From positions 744,001 to 808,000 of the forward strand of contig NZ_JAPCKK010000016.1 of NCBI RefSeq assembly GCF_030705605.1: a DNA stretch of 64,000 nt, written 5' to 3'. This document shows, piece after piece, positions 7,760-16,709 of the stretch (positions are counted from its first letter, which is position 1; every line of letters starts with the position of its first letter). Below the pieces are notes generated by a model. That model saw only the letters and a program-made list of their open reading frames with translations, made no database searches and was not told the origin of the DNA. The translations under genes were made by a program, and so were the position numbers. The stretch is from Paenibacillus zeirhizosphaerae (GTDB lineage: Bacteria > Bacillota > Bacilli > Paenibacillales > Paenibacillaceae).

Positions 7760-9379
7760 ATGTCAAAGACCATCTCCATCTTTGATACTACCTTAAGAGA
7801 CGGGACCCAGGGAGAAGGCATCAGCCTGTCTGCGGACGATAAATTGAAAATTGCCAAAAAGCTTGATGATCTTGGTGTTCATTATATTGAAGGCGGCATC
7901 CCTGGCAGCAACAGCAAGGATATCGAATTTTTCAAGCGAGTTCAGCAGCTAGGACTGAAGGCCAAAATAACAGCATTCGGCAGCACCCGCCGTAAAGAAA
8001 GTGTTGCGGATCAGGATGCCAATTTGCAGCGGATCCTCCAGTCTGGAGCTCATGCAGCAACGCTGGTTGGAAAGTCATGGGATTTTCATGTGCACACCGC
8101 ACTGCAGACCACTCTGGAAGAGAATCTCGCCATGATCTATGACTCCATCGCCTTCCTGAAGCGGAGCGGTATGGAAGTTATATTTGATGCCGAGCACTTT
8201 TTTGACGGGTACAAGCATAACCCCGAATACGCTGTGGCAGTCATGAGAAAAGCACAGGAAGCCGGTGCGGACTGGCTTGTCATGTGTGATACGAACGGAG
8301 GCTCCATGCCTCATGAAATTTATGAAATCGTGACGAGCCTTGGACAATCGGTCGAGTCGGCCCGTCTGGGCATTCATACGCATAATGACTGCGAATTGGC
8401 TGTTGCTAATGCTCTTACTGCAGTTCAGGCTGGAGCACGACAGGTGCAGGGCACCATGAACGGATATGGTGAACGATGCGGTAACGCTAATCTCTGCTCC
8501 GTGATCCCGAACCTGCAGTTGAAGCTTGGTTATGAGTGCATTCGCGAGGAACAAATGAAGCAGCTTACAAACTCCGCCCGCTATATCAGTGAGGTTGCTA
8601 ATGTCAACATGCCAGTGAACCAGCCTTATGTCGGTAACGCAGCTTTTGCTCACAAAGGGGGCATTCACGTTTCAGCCATTATGCGCGACTCCCGCACCTA
8701 TGAGCATATTGCCCCAGAGACGGTTGGCAACAAACAGCGTGTCCTTGTATCCGAGCTGGCCGGACAAAGCAACGTGCTGTCCAAAGCGAAGGATATCGGC
8801 GTCCATTTGGACCCAAGCAGCGAAGAAGCCCGCTCCGTCATCGACAAAATCAAGGAGCTCGAGCACCAAGGCTACCAGTTCGAGGGAGCTGACGCCTCGC
8901 TGGAGCTGCTGATCCGTGAGGCTAACGGTGAAATGAAGGAGCTGTTTACCTTCGAGTCATTCAAGGTTCTGGTGGAGAAATCCGCCGGCAAGGCCGTCGT
9001 CTCGGAAGCATTCGTCAAGCTGAACGTTGCGGGCAGCAGTGTGTACACCGCCGCAGAGGGGAATGGACCGGTTAATGCGCTGGACAATGCGCTGCGTAAA
9101 GCGCTGGCCCAATATTTCCCTGCCCTGCGGGATATGCATTTGTCCGACTATAAAGTTCGTGTGCTTGATGAAAAAGACGCTACTGCAGCGAAGGTTCGTG
9201 TTTTGATAGAATCGAAAAACTACGAAAATACGTGGAATACAGTCGGCGTTTCCGGCAACGTGATCGAAGCTAGCTGGGAGGCGCTGGTGGACAGCTTCCG
9301 CCACGCCCTGCTTTCTGAGAACATCGAGCCTCCTCCTTCCGGAAGCGCCGTTTCCTCTAACGGGATTGTAAATCATTAG
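7760..9379 (+). CDS. cimA: (R)-citramalate synthase, CimA
   Basis: Condenses pyruvate and acetyl-CoA to citramalate, the first step of the threonine-independent route to 2-oxobutyrate and isoleucine. The DRE-TIM barrel shows FDTTLRDGTQGEG at residues 8-20, HTHNDCELA (metal-binding His) and NGYGERCGNANL; a regulatory LeuA-type dimer domain fills the C-terminal third. The 539-residue length and the DGTQGEG signature fit the CimA/TIGR00977 group better than 2-isopropylmalate synthase. Strong AAAGGAGG site. Monocistronic between a promoter and a strong terminator; no leu or ilv genes adjoin it. Confidence 0.9.
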   Translation: MSKTISIFDTTLRDGTQGEGISLSADDKLKIAKKLDDLGVHYIEGGIPGSNSKDIEFFKRVQQLGLKAKITAFGSTRRKESVADQDANLQRILQSGAHAATLVGKSWDFHVHTALQTTLEENLAMIYDSIAFLKRSGMEVIFDAEHFFDGYKHNPEYAVAVMRKAQEAGADWLVMCDTNGGSMPHEIYEIVTSLGQSVESARLGIHTHNDCELAVANALTAVQAGARQVQGTMNGYGERCGNANLCSVIPNLQLKLGYECIREEQMKQLTNSARYISEVANVNMPVNQPYVGNAAFAHKGGIHVSAIMRDSRTYEHIAPETVGNKQRVLVSELAGQSNVLSKAKDIGVHLDPSSEEARSVIDKIKELEHQGYQFEGADASLELLIREANGEMKELFTFESFKVLVEKSAGKAVVSEAFVKLNVAGSSVYTAAEGNGPVNALDNALRKALAQYFPALRDMHLSDYKVRVLDEKDATAAKVRVLIESKNYENTWNTVGVSGNVIEASWEALVDSFRHALLSENIEPPPSGSAVSSNGIVNH

Positions 9380-9394
9380 TATATTCTCTCCGTT

Positions 9395-9434
9395 AAAATT
9401 CAGGGGTCACATGATGTGGCCCCTGAATTTTTTT
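9395..9434. terminator. cimA terminator
   Basis: Stem AAAATTCAGGGGTCAC...TGGCCCCTGAATTT followed by a T run; its end touches the stop of the convergent gene, so it probably works both ways. Confidence 0.85.
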
Positions 9435-9997
9435 CATTTCGTCTCAGACTCCTCTATCAGCTTCTGAATTTTTTCTTCCAGTTCTGTTTTGCTGTACACG
9501 CCTAGCAGCACCTCACGCACTGTTCCCTTCCCATCAATTAACACACTAGTAGGAAAAGCCGCCCCACGATAGATATCGAATACATCCCCTGATTTGTCCA
9601 GCAGGATGGGATAAGTTAATTTAAGAGATTGTACAAATTTTCTAACATCCTCCTGACGGTCGTATTTGGTCACATTGATCCCATACACATCAAGGCCAGT
9701 CTTGTATTTGGATGCCAGCTCATTCAGCATCGGCGCTTCCATCCTGCAGGGATCACACCAGGAGGCCCAGAAGCTCAGTAGCTGTATTTTACCGTTCCCC
9801 CTACCTACCGTGTATGTTTTGCCGTCCAATCCCTTCAAATTGCTTTCAGGCGCCTTAGCCCCTTCCTGAGCCATCACCGGTGCTGCCTCTGCTATTGGCA
9901 TATTACCAAAGACTGATGTGAACGCCAGCGATGCTATCATGACCGCTGCCACAATGCTAGTGCCTATCGTGTTAATGGCTCTGATCCTTATACGCAT
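9434..9997 (-). CDS. TlpA/ResA-like thiol-disulfide oxidoreductase
   Basis: A 187-residue exported reductase: an N-terminal signal/anchor (about residues 8-38, ending AEAAP) and a TlpA-type thioredoxin fold with WCDPC (Cys81, Cys84) and a cis-Pro loop in AAFPTSVLID. It likely reduces disulfides outside the membrane. I chose the ATG at 9997 since AAAGGAG sits eight bases upstream; the ATG at 10024 lacks one. It stands alone; no cytochrome c maturation genes are next to it, so a ResA role is not implied. Confidence 0.85.
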   Translation of the reverse strand: MRIRIRAINTIGTSIVAAVMIASLAFTSVFGNMPIAEAAPVMAQEGAKAPESNLKGLDGKTYTVGRGNGKIQLLSFWASWCDPCRMEAPMLNELASKYKTGLDVYGINVTKYDRQEDVRKFVQSLKLTYPILLDKSGDVFDIYRGAAFPTSVLIDGKGTVREVLLGVYSKTELEEKIQKLIEESETK

Positions 9998-10156
9998 ATC
10001 CTTCTCCTTTGCATGTACGTCCATAAACGTTTTTCTTAACAGTCTCCCCTTTTCCCCTTTTTTTATATCCTGTTCTGTTCATCCCTACAGTCCTTGCATG
10101 ATCTCAAGTTAGACGGGTTACATTACAAACTACAGAATGATGAAGGGACTGGTACC

Positions 10157-11461
10157 ATGAACGGAACAAGAGGCAGGGGCAGATGGCTGCCAGATGGAAG
10201 ACCGCTCCGAGGCCGACACATCAGCCATATCCAGCACAATGAACAGAATAAAGAGAAATCCTCGAAAGGCGGAGACAAGCGGAAGGAATATACGGCTTTG
10301 GCCAGCGTCCCCCTCGTTCTGGTGCTGGGCAACTCGATGCTCGTGCCGATTTTGCCTGAGCTGCAAAGCAAGCTGCACATCAGTCAATTCCAAAGCAGTC
10401 TGGTGATCAGTGTCTTTTCCATTGCTGCAGGAATCATCATCCCCATCTCCGGTTATTTATCAGATCGTTTCTCCCGCAAAGCTGTCCTTATTCCAAGTCT
10501 TATTTTGTATGGTAGCGCAGGCATCCTGGCCGGGATGGGCGCAGTTTGGAACTCCTACACCATTCTGATGAGCGGCCGGGTCTTGCAAGGGATGGGGGCG
10601 GCAGGCACCTCCGCCATTGCTATGGCCCTCGTGGGAGACATGTATAAAGACGGCACCGAGTCCCAAGCTCTCGGCTTAATTGAAGCAGCCAATGCAGGCG
10701 GCAAAGTATTAAGCCCGGTACTAGGTTCACTGCTGGCTTTAATCGTCTGGTATGCTTCCTTCTTTGCCTTTCCCGTTTTTTGCCTGCTCTCGTTGCTCGC
10801 GATTATTTTTCTAATCCACGAGCCGAAGAACAAGCGCCCGTCAGTCCCTATCGGCGAATATGTCCGCAATATATTGAACGTGCTGAAGCAAAAAGGCAGA
10901 TGGCTGCTGAGCTCTTTTTTTACAGGAGCTGTAGGACTGTTCATTTTATTCGGAGTCCTGTTTTATTTATCCGATAAGCTTGAAGAACCACCTTACGATA
11001 TCGACGGGGTAATGAAAGGGCTGATATTGGCGATTCCGCTGCTAGGGATGGTAACGACCTCCTTTATAACAGGGTCCAAAATCAAGAAAAACGGTGTTGT
11101 CATTCGTAGATTGACCATGACCGGACTGCTTACGATGGCTGTCTCAGAAGCTGTCGCCATTTTTACCGACGAAAACATCTATCTTCTGATCGGGCTGCTC
11201 ACGTTAGGCAGTATTGGAACCGGTTTGCTTTTGCCATGTCTAAATACGATGATCACCGGTTCAGTTGAAAAGAACCAACGCGGGATGATTACCTCACTGT
11301 ATAACAGCCTGCGTTTTTTGGGCGTTGCCTTTGGGCCTCCACTCTTCGGCTGGCTGATGGGAATCTCACATGCAGCGGTGTTCGGCACCGTAGCCGTGCT
11401 CTCTCTCCTTACCTTCTTTCTTGCCTTCAAGCTGATTAAGCCCTCAGCAACGGTCCAGTAA
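10157..11461 (+). CDS. MFS transporter
   Basis: A 12-helix major facilitator, probably a proton-coupled exporter. Visible motifs are SGYLSDRFSRK (motif A in loop 2-3) and GRVLQGMGAAG (motif B/C region). The first 45 residues are very polar and Arg-rich, unusual for the family. ATG at 10157 has AAGGG nine bases upstream; an upstream in-frame ATG at 10094 has no ribosome site and would lengthen the polar head. LPELQSKLHISQFQ following helix 1 resembles the multidrug exporter group. Substrate unknown. Confidence 0.82.
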   Translation: MNGTRGRGRWLPDGRPLRGRHISHIQHNEQNKEKSSKGGDKRKEYTALASVPLVLVLGNSMLVPILPELQSKLHISQFQSSLVISVFSIAAGIIIPISGYLSDRFSRKAVLIPSLILYGSAGILAGMGAVWNSYTILMSGRVLQGMGAAGTSAIAMALVGDMYKDGTESQALGLIEAANAGGKVLSPVLGSLLALIVWYASFFAFPVFCLLSLLAIIFLIHEPKNKRPSVPIGEYVRNILNVLKQKGRWLLSSFFTGAVGLFILFGVLFYLSDKLEEPPYDIDGVMKGLILAIPLLGMVTTSFITGSKIKKNGVVIRRLTMTGLLTMAVSEAVAIFTDENIYLLIGLLTLGSIGTGLLLPCLNTMITGSVEKNQRGMITSLYNSLRFLGVAFGPPLFGWLMGISHAAVFGTVAVLSLLTFFLAFKLIKPSATVQ

Positions 11462-11519
11462 TGGCCTTCCCCTTGCAGCCGCTCCCTTTCCGCATTAGTA
11501 TTAGACATGTCTAAAAATG

Positions 11520-11545
11520 AAAAAAAGCTCCCATACAGGGAGCTT
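11520..11545 (-). terminator. Minus-strand hairpin terminator
   Basis: AAGCTCCC-ataca-GGGAGCTT; the T run lies on the minus-strand side. The nearest upstream minus gene ends at 12004, so a transcript reaching it would run antisense through the JAMM gene. Confidence 0.6.
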
Positions 11546-11568
11546 CTATAAAGGGAGCAGATATACCA

Positions 11569-12018
11569 TTGACTTTGGTCTATTCTTCGGTGCAGATGTC
11601 CTCCACGCTTCTAGAACGCCTTGAGCAATATGTCCTCTCATGTCTCCCGCAGGAAGGCTGCGGTGCATTGTTGGGCCATACCGAGCGGGGAAATGTACAT
11701 ATTACAGAGTTTATTCCCATTCCGAACATTTCACCTGATCCGTATCATCATTTTGAATTTGACGGTCCGACATGGGTAAGATGTGTAATACAGGAACAGG
11801 CACTAATCGGCATATTTCATTCTCATCCCTCTACGGCCCCGGTTCCATCCAGAGAGGACTTACAACAGCTCCAATTGTTCGGAACGGGAATGATCGCCTA
11901 TTTGATCACAGGTGCCCGAGATTCATCCCAGTCGTACACCGAGGCCTATCTGGTCAATCCTATTGCCACACTTCCTCTGTTACTCACCTTAAAACCCGTA
12001 CCTTTACGCGTGACTTAA
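11569..12018 (+). CDS. JAMM/MPN-family metallopeptidase (M67)
   Basis: A 149-residue single-domain JAB1/MPN protein. Zinc ligands and catalytic residues fit: Glu29 in PQEGCGALLG, His84 and His86 in FHSHPS, and Asp97 in PSREDL. Bacterial members clip C-terminal extensions from ubiquitin-like sulfur carriers; no ThiF or ThiS partner lies nearby. The TTG at 11569 has AGGGAG some distance upstream and is the best start. The last 15 bases overlap the convergent exonuclease gene. Confidence 0.85.
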   Translation: MTLVYSSVQMSSTLLERLEQYVLSCLPQEGCGALLGHTERGNVHITEFIPIPNISPDPYHHFEFDGPTWVRCVIQEQALIGIFHSHPSTAPVPSREDLQQLQLFGTGMIAYLITGARDSSQSYTEAYLVNPIATLPLLLTLKPVPLRVT

Positions 12019-12741
12019 ATGATTGTATAGGTCGGCCAGATTGGTTACGCCTCGCTTCATAATTTCCTTCATGTAGCAGACCCATAATTGCGCGGTCATC
12101 TTTGCGTCCTCCAGCGCATGGTGTCTGCCCATGACAGGTATGCCTTTCGAATTGAGCAGATCATCCAATGCATAGCTGAAAGGCCGGGGATCCAGCCATT
12201 TGGCTAACATCATGGTATCGATCACCCGATGAGTCAACTGAACCTTGGACGTTTTCCAAAGCGCAGCATTCAAAAAAGCTTTATCATGAGAGCTTGCATG
12301 GGCGACAAGCACCCTGCCCCCGACAAATGACATAAAATCATGCAGTCCGTCCATCAGAGCAGGCGCATCATTACACATTTCCTGGGTAATACCTGTCAAT
12401 TGGGAGATATGCTCCGGAACCTGTATACTCGGTTTAACCAGCGTATAGAACTGTTCCTTCTCCATAATCGTATCACCCACCACACGCACAGCGCCGAAAG
12501 ATAAAATTTCATCTCCATGCTGTGGCGAGAAGCCGGTGGTTTCCAGATCAAACACCACGGTTTCCAGCTTTTCCAATGGAGTCCGCATGGCTTCCGACCG
12601 GCGCTGTTCACGAGCGAGTGAACGAATGAATGCCATTTGCTGCGCGGTCGGGGCCCCCAACACGGAAGCAATAGCTGACGGCATACCGCCCTGACGGAAC
12701 ACACTCCAAAATCCGCTGCCGCCCCTAACCGGCTCTTTCAT
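12004..12741 (-). CDS. DnaQ-like 3'-5' exonuclease (DEDDh)
   Basis: A 245-residue exonuclease of the DNA polymerase III epsilon/ribonuclease T fold. Catalytic residues are Asp65 and Glu67 (FDLETTG), Asp153 (VAHASSHDKAF) and His208/Asp212 (RHHALEDA). The ~60-residue N-terminal extension is not part of the catalytic fold. Its start overlaps the nucleotidyltransferase stop by four bases (ATGA), showing translational coupling. In many bacteria this exonuclease type is paired with a DUF294 nucleotidyltransferase, here inside an ammonium-transporter operon. Confidence 0.9.
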   Translation of the reverse strand: MKEPVRGGSGFWSVFRQGGMPSAIASVLGAPTAQQMAFIRSLAREQRRSEAMRTPLEKLETVVFDLETTGFSPQHGDEILSFGAVRVVGDTIMEKEQFYTLVKPSIQVPEHISQLTGITQEMCNDAPALMDGLHDFMSFVGGRVLVAHASSHDKAFLNAALWKTSKVQLTHRVIDTMMLAKWLDPRPFSYALDDLLNSKGIPVMGRHHALEDAKMTAQLWVCYMKEIMKRGVTNLADLYNHLSHA

Positions 12742-13820
12742 AATTTTCTCCTTTCCATAAAGCGCAACTGTCTCTGCAACGCCCTGTGCATCCTTCTGAC
12801 TACAGTAAGACTTTCCCGGAGCTCATACCATAACACACGCTGCTTCAACTGTTGAACAGGCATATATCCGCTGCTGACCAGAAGCCCATCCTTCTCCTTG
12901 TAAGGAGTACTGTTTCTGAAATGGAGGGCTATTAAAAAAGCTCGCTGACAGGAATCCAGCAACGGAAAAGGAGCCGCTTCGAGCGAAGCCAGTTTTTTCA
13001 GCCTTCTTAATGTCGAGGTTTCCGTTACGCCATTTTGCAGCGCCATGAACCTGACAGCGTTCACCAGTGGAATATAACAGCCGTATTTAATATCGAAATC
13101 TCCGGCATGCTCACCGAAGCGTTCGGTCACAATTTGACCCAGAATGTTCAAGGTTGCTTTATGCTTGACCGTATTGCGAAGAACTGCCCCAGCCAGTCCG
13201 GGATCCTTGCGAAACACCTCGCTGAAGGCTTCCTTCCACTGTCTGGACAAGCCTTCATCCCCCGCGATATGTCTCATGTCCGAAGCGATAATCAAATGCC
13301 GGATCGGATCCCAACTGTAATCGGAGCTCCACTCTTCCAGTTGCCTCCTCCACTCCGTAACCTCTTGCCGCCATAAAGGCTCGGAGCTCATGACCTTGCC
13401 TTCACATTTCTGATAACCAAGCCCCTCGAGCATATCGGAAAGGCGTGATCCGAAGGCGGCAAAATATGCTTCCTTGCCCTCGCCTGCTTCATCGCTAATA
13501 ATCATTCCATTATCCTGATCGCTCCAGAGCGTAGATTCAGAGCGCCCCATACTCCCGAAAGCTATAAAGGCATAAGGGACGGGAGGAGGGCCAAAGCCAT
13601 CCTCAACCATCCCTTGTTCGCATAACTGTACAGCTTTTACGGATATTGCATCATGCATTTCATTAACCTGCTTGAGCCAAACCTCCGTAGAAGCTCCCGC
13701 CCTTATTTCCAGCAGGTGATGCTGGGCATCGATCCTTGCCTGTCTCAGCGAATCAGGCGAATCGGCGTTATGAATCGCCTCAAATGATATTTTGCACGCC
13801 TCTGTGCGCTGCGATTCCAT
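12738..13820 (-). CDS. GlnD-like DUF294 nucleotidyltransferase
   Basis: A 360-residue protein with a nucleotidyltransferase core like the N-terminus of the PII uridylyltransferase GlnD: GSMGRSESTLWSDQD, with Gly-Ser at about 89-90 and the metal pair Asp101/Asp103. The C-terminal half matches the DUF294 C-domain (ending with RALQRQLRF). Unlike many relatives it has no CBS or cNMP domain, and unlike GlnD no HD or ACT domain. I favour ATG at 13820, which follows GGGGAGG by eight bases; ATG at 13847 has no site. It lies 36 bases after amtB. Target protein unknown; PII is one guess. Confidence 0.82.
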   Translation of the reverse strand: MESQRTEACKISFEAIHNADSPDSLRQARIDAQHHLLEIRAGASTEVWLKQVNEMHDAISVKAVQLCEQGMVEDGFGPPPVPYAFIAFGSMGRSESTLWSDQDNGMIISDEAGEGKEAYFAAFGSRLSDMLEGLGYQKCEGKVMSSEPLWRQEVTEWRRQLEEWSSDYSWDPIRHLIIASDMRHIAGDEGLSRQWKEAFSEVFRKDPGLAGAVLRNTVKHKATLNILGQIVTERFGEHAGDFDIKYGCYIPLVNAVRFMALQNGVTETSTLRRLKKLASLEAAPFPLLDSCQRAFLIALHFRNSTPYKEKDGLLVSSGYMPVQQLKQRVLWYELRESLTVVRRMHRALQRQLRFMERRKL

Positions 13821-13856
13821 ACCGCCAGCCTCCCCGCTCGACTCCATCCATCAAAA

Positions 13857-15257
13857 TTAGTTCAACGTACCTTTCTTAGCATCAGCAAGGAGCTTCATTT
13901 GCTCTGGATAACCGTATGTGCCATGTTCACTCATATCCAGACCCATCGTTTCTTCTTCTTCGGTAACACGAATGCCCATCACAGCTTTCATCGCACCAAG
14001 AATAATGAAGGAGATGACCAGAACGAATGCGAATGTGCCGACCAGACCAAGCAACTGCACACCCAGTTGTCCGAAGCCGCCGCCATAGACCAAGCCCGCT
14101 TGACCTACACCCGTAATTTCAACCAGCTCAGGCTTTGCAAAAATCCCCGTGGATATCGCCCCCCACATCCCTGCAACACCATGCACGGAAAACGCGTAGA
14201 TCGGATCATCAATACGTCTGCGCTCCAGCCATTGGGCCGTGAAGAAAGTGATGATACCTGCAACCGCACCGATAATGACAGCCGCCCATGGAGCTACAAA
14301 TGCACAGGAGCCTGTAATCGCTACGAGTGCCGCCAGCACGCCATTCAGCATGCTAGGAATATCCGCTTTGCCGAAGACCATCCAAGATACGGCCAGAGCG
14401 AAGACTGCACCGGCAGCAGCCGCGATATTGGTTGTCAGAGCCACATAACCGAAGAAGCCGTCATTCATAGCAGATACTGCACTGCCCGGGTTAAATCCGA
14501 ACCAGCCGAACCACAGAATAATTACACCGAGAATGGAGTACACCTGATTGTGTCCAGGAATTACATTCGGCTTGCCGTCCTTGTTGTACTTGCCAAGACG
14601 CGGTTTCAGCATGATCGTCGCCACAAGCGCAGCCGTTGCACCTGTCAGATGGACTACCGTCGAGCCTGCATAATCCTGCATGCCGAGCTGACCGAGCCAG
14701 CCGCCGCCCCATACCCAGTGAGCTACAACGGGATAGATCACAATAGAGAACAAAATGCCGAACACAATATATACGCTCAGTTTAGCCCGTTCAGCCATAC
14801 CGCCACAAGCAATCGCTAGGGAAATGGCGGCAAAAGCAAAGTGGAACAGGAACATGATTGTTACAGGAACATCATAAGCGGACAAAGAATCAAAAGATGG
14901 CGCCGCATCAGTCCCGCTTACAAAGAAGCCCGTAAGTCCCATAAAACCATTGCCATTATCATTACCGAAACCAAGACCAAAGCCCAGTGCCCAAAACGCA
15001 AGGGCAGATACGCCAAGCGTCAAAACCGTTCTGCCGGCCACATGACCAGCATTCTTCATTCTTGTGGATCCCGCTTCAAGCAGTGCAAATCCGGCCTGCA
15101 TGAAGAAGACGAGGATAAACGCCAGGAAAGTGAACGCAGAGTTCAAGCCGGCCTGGAGTTGAACATTCGTAGGACCTTCCTCCGCTGCAAACGCCCCGAC
15201 CGGAAAAGCCAGAATCGTTAGTAGGGCAAGCAGTGGTATTAACCATTTTTTCTTCAT
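13857..15257 (-). CDS. amtB: Ammonium transporter
   Basis: A 466-residue Amt/Rh channel for NH4+/NH3 uptake: signal peptide (to GAFAAEE), then eleven helices with FFMQAGFALLEAG, HLTGATAALVA and FSVHGVAGMWG, which carries one of the twin pore His residues. The ATG at 15257 has AAGGGGAG eight bases upstream. It heads an operon with a GlnD-like nucleotidyltransferase and an exonuclease instead of the usual glnK. A GlnR/TnrA box just upstream predicts nitrogen control. Confidence 0.96.
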   Translation of the reverse strand: MKKKWLIPLLALLTILAFPVGAFAAEEGPTNVQLQAGLNSAFTFLAFILVFFMQAGFALLEAGSTRMKNAGHVAGRTVLTLGVSALAFWALGFGLGFGNDNGNGFMGLTGFFVSGTDAAPSFDSLSAYDVPVTIMFLFHFAFAAISLAIACGGMAERAKLSVYIVFGILFSIVIYPVVAHWVWGGGWLGQLGMQDYAGSTVVHLTGATAALVATIMLKPRLGKYNKDGKPNVIPGHNQVYSILGVIILWFGWFGFNPGSAVSAMNDGFFGYVALTTNIAAAAGAVFALAVSWMVFGKADIPSMLNGVLAALVAITGSCAFVAPWAAVIIGAVAGIITFFTAQWLERRRIDDPIYAFSVHGVAGMWGAISTGIFAKPELVEITGVGQAGLVYGGGFGQLGVQLLGLVGTFAFVLVISFIILGAMKAVMGIRVTEEEETMGLDMSEHGTYGYPEQMKLLADAKKGTLN

Positions 15258-15275
15258 CAAGAACACTCCCCTTAA

Positions 15276-15292
15276 TGTTACTTATCTTTACA
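15276..15292 (-). promoter_or_regulatory. GlnR/TnrA box
   Basis: TGTTACTTATCTTTACA matches the consensus TGTNA-N7-TNACA at every fixed position. It lies between the predicted amtB transcription start and the ribosome site, a position expected to block transcription. Confidence 0.85.
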
Positions 15293-15313
15293 TATCGTGA
15301 AATCGTTAATGTC

Positions 15314-15343
15314 ATTATAATCAGAAGATAAGAAAGTTGACAA
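15314..15343 (-). promoter_or_regulatory. amtB promoter
   Basis: On the minus strand TTGTCA (-35) and TATAAT (-10) are separated by 18 bases; start expected near 15307, which puts the GlnR box at about +15 to +31. Confidence 0.65.
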
Positions 15344-15544
15344 GTGAATTTTTTTGAAAAGAATGAAAAAACATGAACAGGCTTCATACCTATGTCTATA
15401 AGTCCTTTTTCCCTGCTCGTTTTCCCCTATGAAAGTGTGACGTTTGACTGTACGGTTGCCGATCATGTATCATTTATATTAACGAAGCCGCTGTCTGTGG
15501 GGCCAATGATTTATAGGAATCGCGAGGTGAGCGCAAATGGGGAT

Positions 15545-15970
15545 ATGAAGCTGTACCGAATCGGCGAGCTTGCCAAAGCTGCCGGAGTTAGTGAGCGTAC
15601 AATCGATTATTATACGAAGCTGGGACTGATTGCTCCCGAGGAACGCTCTTTAAAAAATTACCGCCTATATAGTGATGAAACCTTGAACAGGCTTGAGCGT
15701 ATTAATCAAATGAAACAAGAGAAATATAGCTTGGAGGAGATCAAGCAGACACTAGTGAAATGGAGCGGGGTATGCAGCGAGGAACAGGTGAGCGACAAAC
15801 TTACTACCCTAGAAATGCATATGCAGCGCCTGGAGCGAGAAGTGAATGAATTACAGCCTCTTCTGAAGCAGTTAAAGCCGGTTCAAGCCCGCAAGGTGCT
15901 TACCGGGCTTCTTCCGCAGAGCGCAGCCTGTATTGAGGCACTGAAGTATTTACTCGAACACAGCATGTAG
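15545..15970 (+). CDS. MerR-family transcriptional regulator
   Basis: A 141-residue regulator beginning MKLYRIGELAKAAGVSERT, the MerR winged helix, then the YYTKLGLI turn and a long dimerisation helix; no Cys-rich effector loop, so not a classic metal sensor. The start is uncertain: ATG 15545 is the family's normal first residue, while GTG 15527 has a better-placed GAGG. Next to the yugP-like protease gene, 45 bases on, which it may control (inference). Confidence 0.82.
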   Translation: MKLYRIGELAKAAGVSERTIDYYTKLGLIAPEERSLKNYRLYSDETLNRLERINQMKQEKYSLEEIKQTLVKWSGVCSEEQVSDKLTTLEMHMQRLEREVNELQPLLKQLKPVQARKVLTGLLPQSAACIEALKYLLEHSM

Positions 15971-16015
15971 TAGGCATTCTACTACAATTCTACTTTTCTT
16001 TGGAGGTAATTGAAT

Positions 16016-16690
16016 ATGTTTAGCGGCATGTATCTTTTGGTAATCATCGCCTTTATCTTTTCGTTGTGGGCGCAATTTCGTGTCTCTGGCACGTTCAAGC
16101 GCTGGGCCAAGGAACGCAACCAAAGCGGAATGACCGGTTATGACGCCGCCCGACACATGCTGGATTCCAACGGACTTCATGATGTGCCGATTGAGCCGGT
16201 GAGAGGTACGCTCTCAGACCATTATGACCCGATTCACCGAGTGGTAAGGCTGTCTGAGCCCGTCTATTACGAAAGCTCCATCTCCGCTATATCCGTTGCC
16301 TGCCACGAAGTGGGTCATGCTATCCAGCACAAGGAGCATTATCCGTTCTTGACGATGCGGCACCGTATTTTCCCGGTGGTGAACATCGCTTCCGGCATCG
16401 CGCCATTTCTGCTGATTGCAGGGATGCTGTTCAGCTCTTTTAATTTGATTGGTCTGGGAATTATTTTCTTCTCGGCTACCGTTGCGTTTCAGTTGATCAC
16501 ACTTCCGGTTGAATTTAACGCCTCGAACCGGGCTCGTGAAATTATGGTTTCTGAAGGGTACATCCGGAATGATGAAGAACGGGGTGTAGCTAAGGTGCTT
16601 AACGCAGCAGCTCTGACATACGTTGCGGCGGCACTGGTCTCTCTGCTCGAGCTGATTCGTCTGATCGGGATCTTCAATAACCGCGAATAA
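16016..16690 (+). CDS. yugP: YugP-like zinc metallopeptidase
   Basis: A 224-residue membrane-bound neutral zinc peptidase: helix at residues 5-22, HEVGH at 97-101 as the zinc motif, two further helices (about 120-165), the EFNASNRAREI segment with the likely third ligand, and a last helix. The family is Peptidase_M48-like (DUF2265). ATG chosen with GGAGG nine bases upstream. Follows the MerR gene on the same strand; role in Bacillus not settled. Confidence 0.9.
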   Translation: MFSGMYLLVIIAFIFSLWAQFRVSGTFKRWAKERNQSGMTGYDAARHMLDSNGLHDVPIEPVRGTLSDHYDPIHRVVRLSEPVYYESSISAISVACHEVGHAIQHKEHYPFLTMRHRIFPVVNIASGIAPFLLIAGMLFSSFNLIGLGIIFFSATVAFQLITLPVEFNASNRAREIMVSEGYIRNDEERGVAKVLNAAALTYVAAALVSLLELIRLIGIFNNRE

Positions 16691-16709
16691 CGGCAATATG
16701 AACTAAAAT

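Noticed and set aside
13899..14819. 306-residue open frame on the plus strand
   Set aside because: Antisense to amtB; composition (Arg/Cys/His/Asn-rich) is that of a shadow frame.
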